Positions 10,108-21,422 of a stretch of 64,000 nt of DNA are shown in pieces. Numbering within the stretch: the first letter of the stretch is position 1; each line of letters begins with the position of its first letter. Under the pieces are notes generated by a model. That model was not told where the DNA came from, did no database searches, and worked only from the letters and a program-made list of their open reading frames with translations. Both the position numbers and the translations under genes were made by a program. Source of the DNA: Myxocyprinus asiaticus (taxonomy: Eukaryota; Chordata; Actinopteri; Cypriniformes; Catostomidae); the NCBI RefSeq assembly GCF_019703515.2, contig NC_059368.1, positions 28,203,289 through 28,267,288 on the forward strand, given 5' to 3'.

Positions 10108-11520
10108 GTGTCTGGGCACTGCTCACGCGGAGACAGCGTTCGTGGATGGTCATGTTCTCATTGCGAGGACATGTCCATGGCAACGATGCGGTCGCGGCTT
10201 GCCTTCGTAAGAAAGCAAGCCACCCCAGAGGCTCCCCCCCTCGGCCCTTTTACCCACGGGTATGAGGCCAGCGCGGCTAGCACTGTGGGCGATTTGGGGA
10301 CCCCAATGGGACCACCTCTGCCGGGTATCCCCCCGCGGACCTCGCATTCCCTTGCAAGCTCGTCTGCCCCGATCGGGCTTCCGGATGAGACCGCCGGCTC
10401 ATCTCACGGTGAGTTCGACCTCTTATTCGGAGCCCACGAAAGTGATGAGCTCTCGAGCACAGCATCGGAGAGCGGGCTCGTCCAGTCGGACGCGGAAGCC
10501 TCAGCTGGGCTCCTCCCTTCGGGGACGATTGCCCAGTCACAGGCTGACGCGGAGATGACGACATGCTTTCCTGGGGAGCCGCGAGTGTCGGCTAGAGTGG
10601 AACCCTCTGCTCTTCCCTGAACCCTCGCAGCTTGATGATTGGTTCCTGGGCTCATGGTGCCGCTCAAAGCCACGCCCCGTTCCTTTGTTCCCGGAAGTGC
10701 ATGAAGAGCTGACAAGATCGTGGGAGGCACTTTTTACTGCCCGGTCCTGATCTTTTCAGCTTCCCCGCCCACACTACCCTTGATGGTGGGGCGGCCAAGG
10801 GCTATTCGGCAATCCCCTGGTGGATAAAGGCGCTCGAGGTGCACCTATGCCCACAGAGCGCCACCACCTGGCATGGGTGCCCAAAGCCCCCGTTCAAGGC
10901 CTATAGGTTTACGTCGTCTCTGACAGCCAAGGCCTACGGTGCTGCTGGAAAAGCCGCCTCCACCCTGAACGCCATGGCTCTCCTGCAAGTCCGCCAAGGC
11001 GCTAAAGGAACTGCACGAGGGTAGTTCCACCCCGGGATTGATGCAGGAACTGCGCTCAGCAACTGACCTTGCTCTCCGAGCAACGGAGGTCACGGTGCGG
11101 TCTCTTGGGTGGACGACGTCCACATTAGTGGTCCAGGAGTGCCACCTTGGGATCAACCTTCGTTGAGATGGGTGAGGCCGACAGGACACGATTCCTTGCT
11201 GCCCCCATCTCCCAGACTGGCCTATTCGGCAACACCGTCAAGGACTTTGCCCAGCAGTCCTCGACGGTGGAGCAGTAGACGGAGTCTATCCGGCATATCC
11301 TGCCCTGGCGCGGCTCAAGATCCCGCACCCCATCTATTCGTCGCCAAGGGAGTCCCCCTGTGGTGACTGCACCGGCTCCGCCGCATCCCGCCCCTTCGGC
11401 CCGGCCCCGGAGTGGAGCCTACCGCAGGAAGCAGACGCCACCCGTCTTGTGGCCGCCCAGAACCCGTGAAAGGCTTCAAAGCGCCCTTGAGACAGGCAAC
11501 CCTGAGACGACGAAACCTGC
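10108..11520 (+). pseudogene. DIRS gag-like ORF1, broken
   Basis: The first 170 codons (10108-10620) are open and rich in Ser, Pro and Glu, with no cysteine knuckle. After a stop at 10618 the homologous frame goes on in pieces: TTLDGGAAKGYSAIPWW near 10777, LTAKAYGAAGKAASTLNAMA near 10920-10975, then LMQELRSATDLALRATEVT near 11038. These are characteristic of the Gag-like protein of fish DIRS elements. At least five stops or frameshifts occur before 11520. GC content is clearly higher than in the flanking DNA, a feature of the element. Confidence 0.75.
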
Positions 11521-12090
11521 CGCTCTGGAGCTAGTAAGCAGACCTCTCCATCTTTTTGTTACCTTTTGCATTTAAATACGTTGCATGCCCAAGTGGCTGC
11601 AGTACTCAAGAGTTCAGCAAGAGTGGTTTCCTTGTTCCCTGGGTCACATATTCAGTGTGCACGGCCGTCATCACGACCACCGTCCACCACTCTATTTGGC
11701 AGGTTTGGTGCTCCAGCGGCGGTCTCCCGCCCCTGAGCGGCCAGCTGTGGCACAAATCCGCCCCCGATGTGAAAGTATCTACAGGCCACGAGGACAAGCC
11801 TCTTTCTCCCCCATCCCAGGCTGTTCCGGGGGTGGTCACAAGGAGCCAGGTAAGTGCTTCGATGTCCTTAGACTCAGCATGGCCACGACATGGTGTGGCA
11901 CCTCGAGCTCCGCCCCGCCGCGAGGCCGCACCTGCCGGTACGTCCGACGACGTTGTCCCTTTGGTCCCCCTTGCGTGGAACTTGGACACGTGGTTTGCGC
12001 TTTCCAATCCGTCGCAATGGCTGGTCCGGACCGTCTGACTCGGCTACGCGATTCAGTCCTTGGTGAAGGACGAAAATGCTGCTATCTTGC
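11521..12090 (+). other. DIRS stretch between gag and RT
   Basis: Overlapping open frames exist on both strands, but none gives a recognised domain. It probably holds the end of ORF1 and the RT N-terminal region in disturbed frames. Confidence 0.45.
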
Positions 12091-12099
12091 GCGGAGATC

Positions 12100-13464
12100 G
12101 CTATCCTCCTATGGAAGGGCGCGATAGAACCTGTCCCTCCAGCCGAGATGAAGAAGGAGTTTTACAGCCCCTACTTCATCGTACCGAAAAAAGGCGGTGG
12201 GTTGCGGCCAATCTTGGACCTGTGAGTACTGAACTGGGTTTTACACAGACTCCCGTTCAAGATGCGGACGCAAAACGCATTCTGGCGAGCGTCCGGCATC
12301 AAGATTGGTTCGCGCCGGTAGACCTGAAGGACGCGTACTTCCACGTCTCGATCCTTCCTCGACACAGATCCTTCCTGCGGTTTGCATTCGAGGGTCAGGC
12401 ATATCAGTGCAAGGTCCTCCCTTTCGGCCTGTCCCTGTCTCCTCGCATCTTCACAAAGGTTGCAGAGGCAGCCCTTGCCCCGCTAAGGGAGGTGGGCATT
12501 CACATTCTCAACTATCTCAATGACTGGCTAATCTTAGCTCACTCTTGGGACATGTTGTGTGCACACAGGGACTTGATGCTCTCACACCTCAGCCGACTAG
12601 GGCTTCGGGTCAACCGGGAAAAGAGCAAGCTCCTCCCGGTTCAGAGCATCTCTTTTCTCGGTATGGAGTTGGACTTGGTCTCTTTGACAGCGCGCCTCAT
12701 GAACGAGCACGCCCAGTCGGTGTTGGTCTGTTTGAAGGCGCTCAAACAGAAAACAGCGGTTCCACTGAAACTTTTTCAGAGGCTCCTGGGGCATATGTTC
12801 AGCGGTGGCCATCCCACTCGGGTTGATGCATATGAGACCGCTTCAGCACTGGCTTCAGACTCGAGTCCGAAGATGGGCATGGCGCCGCTGGACACATTGC
12901 GTGGTCATCACGCCGGTCTGTCACCGTTTTTTCAGCCCTTGGACCGATCTCTCATTTCTACGGGCAGGAGTTCCCCTAGAACTGGTCTCCAGGCGCGTCG
13001 CAGTCACGACGGACGCCTTCAAAATGGGCTGGGGCGCTGTTTGCAATGGGCACGCAGCCGCCGGCTTGTGGACGGGCCCGCGACTGCAGTGGCACATCAA
13101 CTGCCTCGAGTTGTTGGCAATTCTGCTCACCCTGCAGAGTTTTCGGCCGTTGATCCAGGGCAAGCACGTGTTAGTTCAGACAGACAACACGGCAACGGTA
13201 GCATATGTCAACCGCCAGGGTGGTCTGCGCTCTCATTGTATGTCACAACTCGCCCGCCATCTCATCCTCTGGAGTCAGCAGCACTTCAAGTCGCTGCGAG
13301 CCATTCACATCCCGGGCAACCTCAACACTACAGCGGACGCACTGTCACGACAGGTTACCCTCAGGGGAGAGTGGAGACTCCACCCTCAGGTGGTCCAGCT
13401 GATTTGCAGTCGATTCGGACAGGCACAGGTGCACCTGTTCGCCTCTTACCACCTGCGGTGGTAG
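12100..13464 (+). pseudogene. DIRS reverse transcriptase and RNase H, frameshifted
   Basis: The RT starts in one frame near 12145 (KKEFYSPYFIVPKK, LRPILDL), shifts near 12240, then reads DWFAPVDLKDAYFHVSILP and KVLPFGLSLSPRIFTKVAEA. The catalytic box at 12513-12524 is YLND instead of YLDD. After SFLGMELD and FQRLLGHM the frame shifts near 12800 and goes on as RNase H: TDAFKMGWGAVCNG, NCLELLA, QTDNTATVAYVNR and NTTADALSR give the D-E-D-D set. The frame stops after LFASYHLRW, where the methyltransferase-like domain would begin. The enzyme would copy element RNA; the box change and shifts make this copy inactive. Confidence 0.86.
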
Positions 13465-14394
13465 ACACGATCACTCAGGCTAGGGCTCCCTCTACAAGGC
13501 ACCTGTATGCCTTTTAAGTGGCATCTGTTCGCTAAGTGATGTTCTTCCCGACGGGAAGACCCCCAGAGATGAGCAGTCAGATCAGTGCTTTCCACCCTTC
13601 CACCTTGAAGGTGTACGTTGCCGCCATAGCAGCACACCATGACGTAGTCAATGGTAAGTCCTTAGGGAAGCATGACCTGATCATCAGGTTCCAGCCAGGA
13701 GGCTGAATCCCTCCAGACCGCACCTCGTTCCCTCATCGGACCTCTCTGTAGTTCTTCAGAGTCTACAGAGAGCCCCCTTTGAGCCTTTGCAGTCAGCCGA
13801 GGTTAAGGCACTCTCCTTGAAGACTGCCCTCCTGACTGCGCTCACTTCCATCAAGAGGGTAGGTGACATGCAAGCGTTCTCTGTCAGCGAAATGTGCCTA
13901 GAGATCGGTCCGGGTTACTCTCACATGATCCTGAGACCCCGACCGGGCTATGTGCCCAAGGTTCCCACCACCCCTTTTAGGGACCAGGTGGTGAACCTGC
14001 AAGCACTGCCCCACCAGCCCTGTCGTCGCTGTGTGTGGTGCACGCTTTACGCATCTATTTGGATCGCACGCAAAGCTTTAGAATCTATGAGCAGCTCTTT
14101 ATCTACTTTGATGCACAGTGGAAAGGAAGCGCTGTCTCCAAGCAGAGGATCACCCACTGGCTCATTGATGCCATAACTATGGCATATGTCGCCCAGGACA
14201 TGCCACCCTCGGTAGGGCTACGAGCCCATTCTACCAGGGGTGTAGCGGCTTCCTGGGCCCTGGCCAGGGATGCCTCTCTTACAGACATTTGCAGAGCAGC
14301 GGGCTGGGCAACACCCAACACCCTTGCAAGGTTCTACAATCTCCGGGTGGAACCGGTTTTGTCCCAGGTAGTGGCACGCAATACAAGCGGATAA
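13453..14394 (+). pseudogene. DIRS tyrosine recombinase, frameshifted
   Basis: VVDTITQARAPSTRHLYAF at 13459-13515 is the recombinase N-terminal helix region and follows RNase H without the usual methyltransferase-like part. The catalytic domain runs from 13787: the first arginine is in IKRVGD (13856-13858), a shift near 14020 moves the frame, then HSTRG at 14227 gives the His-x-x-Arg and RFYNL the nucleophilic tyrosine (14335-14337). R-H-R-Y is therefore preserved across two frames. The segment between ALP and LRIYLDRTQ is a few codons shorter than I would expect. It would integrate a circular DNA copy. Confidence 0.85.
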
Positions 14395-15150
14395 GCCCGG
14401 GATAGCCGGCCGGGTGTATCGCTTGCACATAGTGCCTTCCACCTCCTTTTGAGCTGAAGACGTGCACCATTAATTCCCAGTAGTGTTCACAAGTTTGTTC
14501 CCTGGTTGACTTCCTCCGAGCCCTGTGGCAGTCAAGTTTTTGGAGAGATTCGCTGCTGGCCCAGTACATGTGCTAAGAATCCTGTTCTGGGGTAGGTGCT
14601 CCGCATGTGGCGGTTCCCTGTAAGGCTAACCCCATGCGATATATATCTTCCGCTAATTCGTTTCCCTGTTGGCAAACTGCGTCTTCCTTGGGCAGAGCCC
14701 CTCTGCCCCAGTCTCCATGTTTGTAGTAACTCCTCGCCCATTGGGCAGGATCTACCTTGAAGACTCCCCACATGGTTGGAAAGACCATGTGACGTATCCT
14801 TCCACTTAAATATCCCCCTTCTCTCTTTGGGCGAGGTGTGGTCTCCGCTGTGTCTTGCCCTTGGGAGGGACAACCCCGACTAGACCTAGTGGCCCAGTCG
14901 GATAATCCCCCTTCTTTTTTAGGGAGTGGGGAAAAAAGAAGGGGAAAAGAGGTCATGACTGGGTTAGCCTGTCTCTATCTTTTGGGTAGTCGACTTGTCC
15001 CCAGAAAGGGCCGTTCGACACTCATAACTATGTTGGGGGCGGTTACGTGTCGACCTGGTGTGCTGGCTATGAGGCACACAGTAGTCTGCCCACCACACAC
15101 CGCCAGTTCACGTAACACAGTTCAGCCAATTGTGGCATTTCGTATAGGGA
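14395..15150 (+). other. DIRS 3' untranslated region
   Basis: Lies between the recombinase stop and the internal complementary region. No domain recognised; the open frames on the minus strand (14532-14956) show no homology I know. A purine-rich block agtggggaaaaaagaagggg lies near 14925-14945. Confidence 0.5.
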
Positions 15151-15262
15151 CCCCTAGTGTCACTACATCGACACAATGTCGAGTGAGTGACAAATAGGGA
15201 ACGTCATGGTTACTGGTGTAACCTCCATTCCCTGATGGAGGGAACGAGATGTTGTGTCCCTC
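15151..15262 (+). repeat. DIRS internal complementary region (ICR)
   Basis: 15151-15199 repeats, in direct orientation, the segment at 15456-15485 and ends caaataggg, the complement of a left edge ccctattt. From 15200 the sequence aacgtcatggtta and onward is the reverse complement of the right end (15533 back to about 15475). So both outer ends are represented back to back, joined at 15199/15200. This arrangement is known from DIRS elements, where it is thought to guide circle formation. Confidence 0.85.
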
Positions 15263-15533
15263 CTTCCACAACGCTGAACTACCTGCTGAAATGGCCGGAC
15301 CTTATATCGGCTCCTCAGCATAAAACCTGAATGAGTGGTTGCATACCAGCTCCTTTTATACCTGTAAGTCCGGGGGAGTGGCATACAAATACCACTCGCC
15401 AATTTTCATTGGCCTTTTATCAAAGACCAGAGGTGTCTCGGGGTCCCAAGAGTGACCCCTAGTGTCACTACATCGACACAATGTCTCATTCCCTCCATCA
15501 GGGAACGGAGGTTACACAAATAACCATGACGTT
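15260..15533 (+). repeat. DIRS right inverted terminal repeat
   Basis: The reverse complement matches the left terminus from taggggtcac to ggtccggccatt and extends outward through gacattgtgtcgatgtagtg to aacgtcatgg. The outer about 70 bases are absent from, or deleted in, the left copy, but are mirrored in the internal complementary region. Confidence 0.85.
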
Positions 15534-16040
15534 ATATCCTGATTTATGCCACTCTCCATCCCTCCTAAACAGGGAGACCTGCAAGGACAGGTGGTAGGGT
15601 CAGAAATGAAGGTGTGCTCTGGGCAAAAATTGAGAAAGTCACAAAAATGCTTCCAAATTTAAAAATGTGGGGGCAATGAATTCTTGTGTTTTTTTTTGTT
15701 TTTTTTTTTTTTTTTGTAACATCTGACACAGTCTTTAATATTCTATCATATTCTTTGTTATATTATCATATAAAATATTGGTTGATGATTTAATTTTAGG
15801 GGTAAGAGGTAAAAAAATTCTCAAGCTTGAATGAATTGATTAAAGTGGTTCGAAAAATGCCTATATAAAGGTAAAAAATGCCCCTGAAAATCAAATTCAG
15901 GGTGCAAATATTGCCCCTTAATGTAAAAGAACATTTCCGGTGGCAATTTAAGAATATTATTATTATTATTTATTTTAATTATTTATATTTCACAAATTTC
16001 AACAGTAGTCAACAATATGGCATTATGAGATAAATTATAT
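15534..16040. other. AT-rich intergenic with poly-T
   Basis: Contains a T-rich run at 15687-15715 and an ATT run near 15957-15972. A short phrase around aaaaatgcccctgaaaatcaa (15882) recurs near 35480 behind a poly-A run, perhaps a small repeat. Confidence 0.5.
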
Positions 16041-16043
16041 TAA

Positions 16044-16583
16044 AAGGAATAGTTCACCCAAAAACAAATGCAACATGTAATAAATAAATAAATAACATGA
16101 ACACACGAGAAATGTTCAGAATGTTGCACCCTGAAATCAACACCATGCTGCCGTATTACTGACAAGCGGCATCCCCCAACAGATATTTTTACTTTCCTTT
16201 AAATATGTTTACCTTTGGTGCAACCTCCGCAACCAAGTTCTGGTCCCATTAAAACAGGAAAGTAAGAGTGTTCACATAAACAATGTTAGCATGATCTGGA
16301 GGTTGCATTTTCACTCTAAAATTACATTTTTACTCCACTGACATTTAGGTTTAGGGTTGAGGTTTGGGGTAAAGTCAAAAAGATCATTTTTAATTTTTTT
16401 AAATACACTAAAAGCTGCAAGTAAGACTCAGGCAGCTGTTATGGCTCAATCAGACAGTTATATGGGGCCCCCTTGTAGCCCGAGAGGGAAGGGAGAATGT
16501 AATTGCAAGAAGAAAGTCGTAGCTAGATATGACAGGCTTCAGCTACTGGGTACATTGGTTTAAGTTTTGGGTGAACTATAGCT
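16044..16583. mobile_element. TTAA-flanked non-autonomous DNA element
   Basis: Left end aaggaatagttcacccaaaa and right end ttttgggtgaactatagct are inverted repeats of about 15-18 bases, each bordered by ttaa (16040-16043 and 16584-16587). The inside holds copy 3 of the unnamed repeat seen at 7.3 and 9.0 kb. The ends match the foldback MITE family at 22.1, 35.6, 39.6 and 47.7 kb. TTAA targets would fit a piggyBac or Kolobok relative; the superfamily is inferred from the target only. Confidence 0.6.
16110..16375 (+). repeat. Unnamed dispersed repeat, copy 3
   Basis: Reads ttgcaccctgaaatcaacac, then ttactgacaagcggcatccc, gaggttgcattttcactcta and ctgacatttaggtttagggt, in the same order as the copies at 7262 and 8975. 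Embedded between the ends of the TTAA-flanked element. Confidence 0.62.
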
Positions 16584-16587
16584 TTAA

Positions 16588-18954
16588 TTCTCTTCTCTCA
16601 TCAGCTGATAATATCATATATTAAGAATGAGGCTTGTACACAGCAAGTGGGTCCACAGAGCCACATATACACAGACTGGACCCATCACTCAAACCCTCCC
16701 AAACATACATGTATACGTACACACACTTCACTTGCATGCCTTTCCGGCTCTGGCAGCCAAGACAAGCTGTTGACAGGTAACAGGCACACCCGTCACTAAC
16801 TTCATTGCACCCTCACCTCATTCTCTCACTCGTTCTCACTTTCCATTTTTACTTGCTCTGTCTTTCTATTCTCCATTCTCATTCCCTCCCCTTTTCAATC
16901 CCTTTCCTTCTTTCTTCAATCTTTCCAGGAATAAAATGAAAGGTAGACAGTTCTTCAATCGCTGTAAACATTAGCCAATCTGCCTACATTCTGTGAAGAG
17001 TCTCTTCTGACTGACAGAAAAGTACATAGTCGGACAACAGCTGTCAGTTTACACCCACATACCACATATGGCTAAGATATATGAATCACGATATATTAGT
17101 TAAAGCTATTTCAAATAGTTGGGAGATTAATGATGAAAAGTTATCAACATTTATAACAGTATATTCAGATTTACAGTACATACACATTCAGGTTGTGTAA
17201 TTATGTCCACCTTTGTCCACCCAAAATACAATAAAATATAATACTAAAAATGCATAATAATTGTTTCTTTTTGTTCTCCCATTTATTATATCTTCACTTC
17301 ATTAGAAACTGTCATATTTGGTGTTACTCCCTATGAAATCAATCACCTTTAAAAGATAGGATTCTATCTAGATAGGATCTGAATAGGACTGGCAACACCA
17401 AGGCCTGGCCAATTTTTGTTTCACTCACTTCAATATGAGATAGTAAAGGAGCTTTTATTGGATCTAAAGTTAAGAAATTGGACCTTTCGAAACACATTTT
17501 TAATGAAACACTCTTTAATACATCTTTAATAGGTGTATTTGTTAACCTCTGACTTTGATTTGGGTTGAAGTACTTACATAAGACACAATGGGCTTATTTA
17601 AGGTTTGAAAGATTTTGTCATGTATCTAATTCAGCTGTACTAACTTCCTGAAACATTATTTGACATAATGACTTTGACTAGACACAAAATCACAATTATA
17701 ATTTCTTGAGCCTTGGTAAAATTATTGAGCCAGTCCCTGCTGTTACTTTATTTAAAATATTCTGATTGAAAGCAAAAGTACTACATCTTAAAAGCAACCG
17801 AAAAAAAAAAAAAAAATGACCTGCCACAACTGACCAATCTATCAAAGACCAAATGAAAGCTCTCTAACAAAACTCCATCTACTAAGATTTGTGTGGTTTT
17901 TACAATTTCATTAACTTATACTGGGATGGATGCATGTACAAAACACACATGATTACAAGTACTAATCTATATTTCAATCAAGGATTTTAGGTCGGTCTGC
18001 TAAGGGACGTTTTTGTTGGTTTTACTGATGAGAATTTCTATAGAGAGCACATATCTGTCTGACTTTGTTTTGCTTAAACCTACTCACAATCTCTACACAA
18101 GCCTTCTGCCCCAGAGTGATGGAACGTGCTGATGCAAATATAAACGAGATGTAAACATAATGACAATAGGAATTATAAACCTATAATGAATACAAATAAC
18201 TTCCATGTGTATTCATTCAAATTGTGCAGGACTGCTGGGCTGTTTCACATAATGTAATTAGAAGCTGACTCCTTCAGGACTCACATGGCAAGTCGTTTTC
18301 ATCACAATTAATTGCATCGGTTATTAACTGGCATCCAGAATTCAGACTTATTGAATGTAGGCTATAAATGTTATGTCAATTTTATCCCATTTAACATAAC
18401 ATTTGCTTTTTCCATTAAATAAATAATAATTAAAAAAAAGTTTGGAATGTACAAATTAAAACAAATGGACATGTTAATTGACTGCATATGAATCTAGAAC
18501 AGGTCTCAGGTCAGCACAGACAGTCTAGGTTCTGTCGAGCACGGGGGAGTGTTTGGATATACAGTCTGTTTGGAGTCTGTTGGAATGCTCAATTTAGAGC
18601 TCATTAATTCAGCATGATGACTCCTTATTGGCTCACTATTCATGAATTAAATAATTTAGATAATCCAATTAGAAAAAAAAGAATAAAAATATTTGGGATT
18701 ACGTGATTATGCTTGATGAATGGCAGATTAACATGAATAATTAATTGTTCATCACTTATGCAATTTCATGTGATGAGCCATTTTGTACATACACACACTA
18801 CAAAGCATCTGAGCAATCAGCCAGTCTTATAGTTGGCAGTTATGCCATTGCTTATGATAATTTCTAACATATTAGCAAACTGAAACTTTGGTAACTCTTT
18901 ATTTAACAGTGTTTGTTCTACATATATTGCTATTATTTATTACTAAAGTAATGA
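16588..18954. other. Intergenic; two blocks that look like conserved non-coding DNA
   Basis: No gene recognised. 18225-18335 and 18490-18870 are free of simple repeats and rich in TAATTA, ATTAAT and TGATGA words, the texture typical of vertebrate developmental enhancers. This is an impression of composition only. 17796-17815 is a poly-A run. Confidence 0.3.
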
Positions 18955-19240
18955 CAGTAACACTTTACAATAAAGTTTTTTATGTTAACATTGGTTAACG
19001 CACTATGCATGAACTAACAATGAACAATATTGTCATCAAATCTTATTTAACGGTAACACTTAACAAAAAGGTTCTATTTGTTAACATTGTTTAATGCATT
19101 AGGTATCATGAAATAATAATGAACAATACATTTTTACAGCATTTTTAATCTTGTTAATGTTAATTTATATTTTTTAAAAATACAGTTGTTCATGTTAGTT
19201 CATGGTAGTTCTTAATGCGTTAACAAATGTTAACATTCAT
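18955..19240. repeat. Palindromic AT-rich MITE, decayed copy with internal restart
   Basis: agtaacactttacaataaag and the block tgaactaacaatgaacaata match the copies at 53034 and 58829. A second left-end start, ggtaacacttaacaaaaagg, appears at about 19053, so two copies are nested or joined. The right end is eroded near 19240. Confidence 0.6.
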
Positions 19241-20372
19241 CCTTATTTTTTATTATACTTATATAATTTAACTTATGCAAGCTATAGCCATAATAACAAT
19301 AACTCAAAATAATGACACAGTATGTTTTTATTCCTAAGTAATTACTTATTATCATGAATACTGTATTTATTACCCTTAATTGAATTTAAGAAAGTTTTTA
19401 CAAGCAATTTCATCTATTTCATTCAAATTAAAACGCCAACATAATTTAGTTGGATTAGGTCAAATCAATGCAATATAGTTGGTTTAACTCTACTTTATTA
19501 GATTCATCTAACTTAATTTTTTTATGTTGGTCCAACTTAATTTGATTAATTTACTAAGGTTTACTTAATTCATTGTTTTATGTGTGTCCAAATTAATTAA
19601 ATATTTTTTTATTGTTAGTATATGCCAGGTGAGCATCTGTAAGGACAGTGAGACTGTTGCACTGTCAGTTTGATAACAACTTAAAGAGCTAAGCAGCATT
19701 CAAATCAAACAGCACTTGAAAGTGCAAGTCCATCCTCTACCAAAGCACAAGCACCAGTCTTCACCAAAATGGTAACCCCCAAATTCCAGCCAAATAAACA
19801 CTACTTCTAAAACAGAACAGTAAACATGAACAAAACTCATCCTGTTCTTAACTTGCTCAGAAATGCATAAAATAACGCTTAGTTTCAACAATTGTTCACA
19901 CCATCCAGTCCCCTGCAAAGCATGGTGGGAAATGGAAATCCCCTGGCCAGTTTCATCAATGCTACAAACAAATCTTCATGTAGACCTTACTCAAATGGAC
20001 TACGTTAACTTTAATTTTACAAATTTAATTGAATTGAATGTAATTAATTTAAGACAAAATGTTCTAGAATTGTGTTGCTTTAGTTAATTTTAATAAAGTA
20101 AACAACCTGCGAAAATCCTTTTTTGAGTGTAAACTATCCAATCGTACATTTTCTGCAGTTTTCCCCTTATCCAAATCTCCCTCTACTTAAGCACCACTGT
20201 GTCACTGTTGAGAAAAAAGAGATTTATTCGTCTATCAAAGCCACATTTTCTTGTGTGATATCACACTCTTTTCCTTTTATCCACCTCTCCAGGCAGTCAC
20301 AAAGCCATGAGCGTGTGTGTTTTTTTGGCTGAGGGAGCTGTTTATCTCTGGCGTACTGTGATATCTCTCATT
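19241..20372. other. AT-rich intergenic, possible old AT-rich repeat
   Basis: 19430-20110 is dominated by taatttagttgg / aaattaatt words and may be a worn AT-rich element, but I could not pair its ends. No coding content recognised. Confidence 0.35.
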
Positions 20373-20398
20373 GTGTGTGTGTGTGTGTGTGTGTGTGC
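20373..20398. repeat. (GT)n microsatellite
   Basis: Uninterrupted GT run of about 26 bases. Confidence 0.9.
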
Positions 20399-20591
20399 TT
20401 GTGACAAAATTAGTATCAGTAAACACACTGGCCCAAATGACACATCTTCACACACTTGTATCTAGGGCTCATTATCTGCACAATCACACAAACACACAGA
20501 CCCTGACCACCCTTGGCTCAACCACCCTCAACTGTCATTGATCAAGGTGCTTGTTTGTGTGTCTGATGTTTTATTCATCTTATATTTACAG

Positions 20592-20692
20592 TGTGTTTGC
20601 AGAGCTGTGGAAAAGGAACTGATTTTATGCTGATATCTTTTGATGAGACAGAACCCCAGCATGCACGAGAGGGCATGAATACATTCTCTTCG
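20592..20692 (+). other. Candidate internal exon, unidentified
   Basis: A 101-base block is framed by an acceptor-like tatatttacag and a donor-like gtaaggct. With a 2-base start phase it is open over 33 codons (beginning CLQSCGKGTDFMLISF). I do not recognise the protein. On the minus strand a longer open stretch (20820-20575) also covers it, so direction is uncertain. It is neither low complexity nor a known repeat. It could be a real host exon, a conserved element or chance. Confidence 0.25.
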
Positions 20693-20889
20693 GTAAGGCT
20701 GACGGGGTGAAAGCTGCCTGCACCAGACCCGTCTGTTAATGCTCTGTGACTGTATGTTAGATTAGACCTGGCCAGTGCTGTATCAAAGTTCAATACTCCA
20801 TTAGTTTTGTTTATAAGCAATAGCCTGCACCATTATTGAGGTCAGATTGTATTTTGCAGAAGTCACTCAAACAAATCAGAAAGCAGAGT

Positions 20890-21095
20890 GATTTATAGTG
20901 AACTTCGCACCCGTGGGTAAGGAGATAAATATTTCACCCACAGAAAGGCATTGTGCACACATGCAAACGCCTGCAAGCATGAAGGTATATCAACACACAC
21001 ACATACACACAAGAGCTCCTATAATCTCTATTACCTTTCTTACACACACACGAGCAAAAGCAATACACAACACACACACAAACACACACATACAG
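20890..21095. repeat. Interrupted (CA)n cluster
   Basis: Several short CA runs between 20985 and 21095. Open frames here only translate the repeat. Confidence 0.7.
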
Positions 21096-21179
21096 TACAT
21101 ACATTTGAAATGGCAGCTCCTTCAGGGAGCGCTTTTGTGTTACAGAGAAAATAATTAAATTATAATTAATAATTTTTTA

Positions 21180-21422
21180 ATAATTTTCTTTATTTATCAC
21201 ATTATACATTTGCACATATACAGTGAAATTCTTCTTTTTCACATATCCCAGCTAGGCTGGGGTCAGAGTGCAGGGTCAGCCATGATACGGCACCCCTGGA
21301 GCAGATAGGGTCAAGGGCCTTGCTCAAGGGCCCAACAGTGGCATCTTGGCGGTGCTGGGGCTTGAACCCCCGACCTTCTAATCAGTAACCCAGAGCCTTA
21401 ACCGCTGAGCCACCACTGCCCT
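21180..21422 (-). repeat. tRNA-derived SINE (second family)
   Basis: On the minus strand it begins gggcagtggtggctcagcgg, with an A box (tggctcagcggt) and a B box (gggttcaagcccc), followed by a conserved body (cctagctgggatatgtg) and an AT-rich tail that resembles a LINE 3' end. It differs from the SINEs at 6.5 and 31.7 kb. Edges are approximate and no target duplication was found. Confidence 0.72.

Larger units (their letters stand above)
9626..15533 (+). mobile_element. DIRS retrotransposon, nearly full length, inactive
   Basis: The element has inverted termini (left about 9626-9810, right about 15260-15533), a gag relic, RT with RNase H, a tyrosine recombinase and, near its 3' end, an internal complementary region at 15151-15262. 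This is the DIRS plan: no LTRs, no DDE integrase, no target duplication. Both catalytic parts have frameshifts, and the methyltransferase-like region usually found between RNase H and the recombinase is missing. Left edge ccctat and right edge gacgtt are set by comparison with the internal complementary region. Confidence 0.9.

Noticed and set aside
11585..12127. 180-codon plus frame and a 133-codon minus frame in the DIRS
   Set aside because: GC-rich element DNA gives long chance frames; no domain and no agreement with the order of DIRS proteins.
14532..14956. Minus-strand frames behind the DIRS recombinase
   Set aside because: No recognised domain; position in the 3' untranslated part of a plus-strand element.
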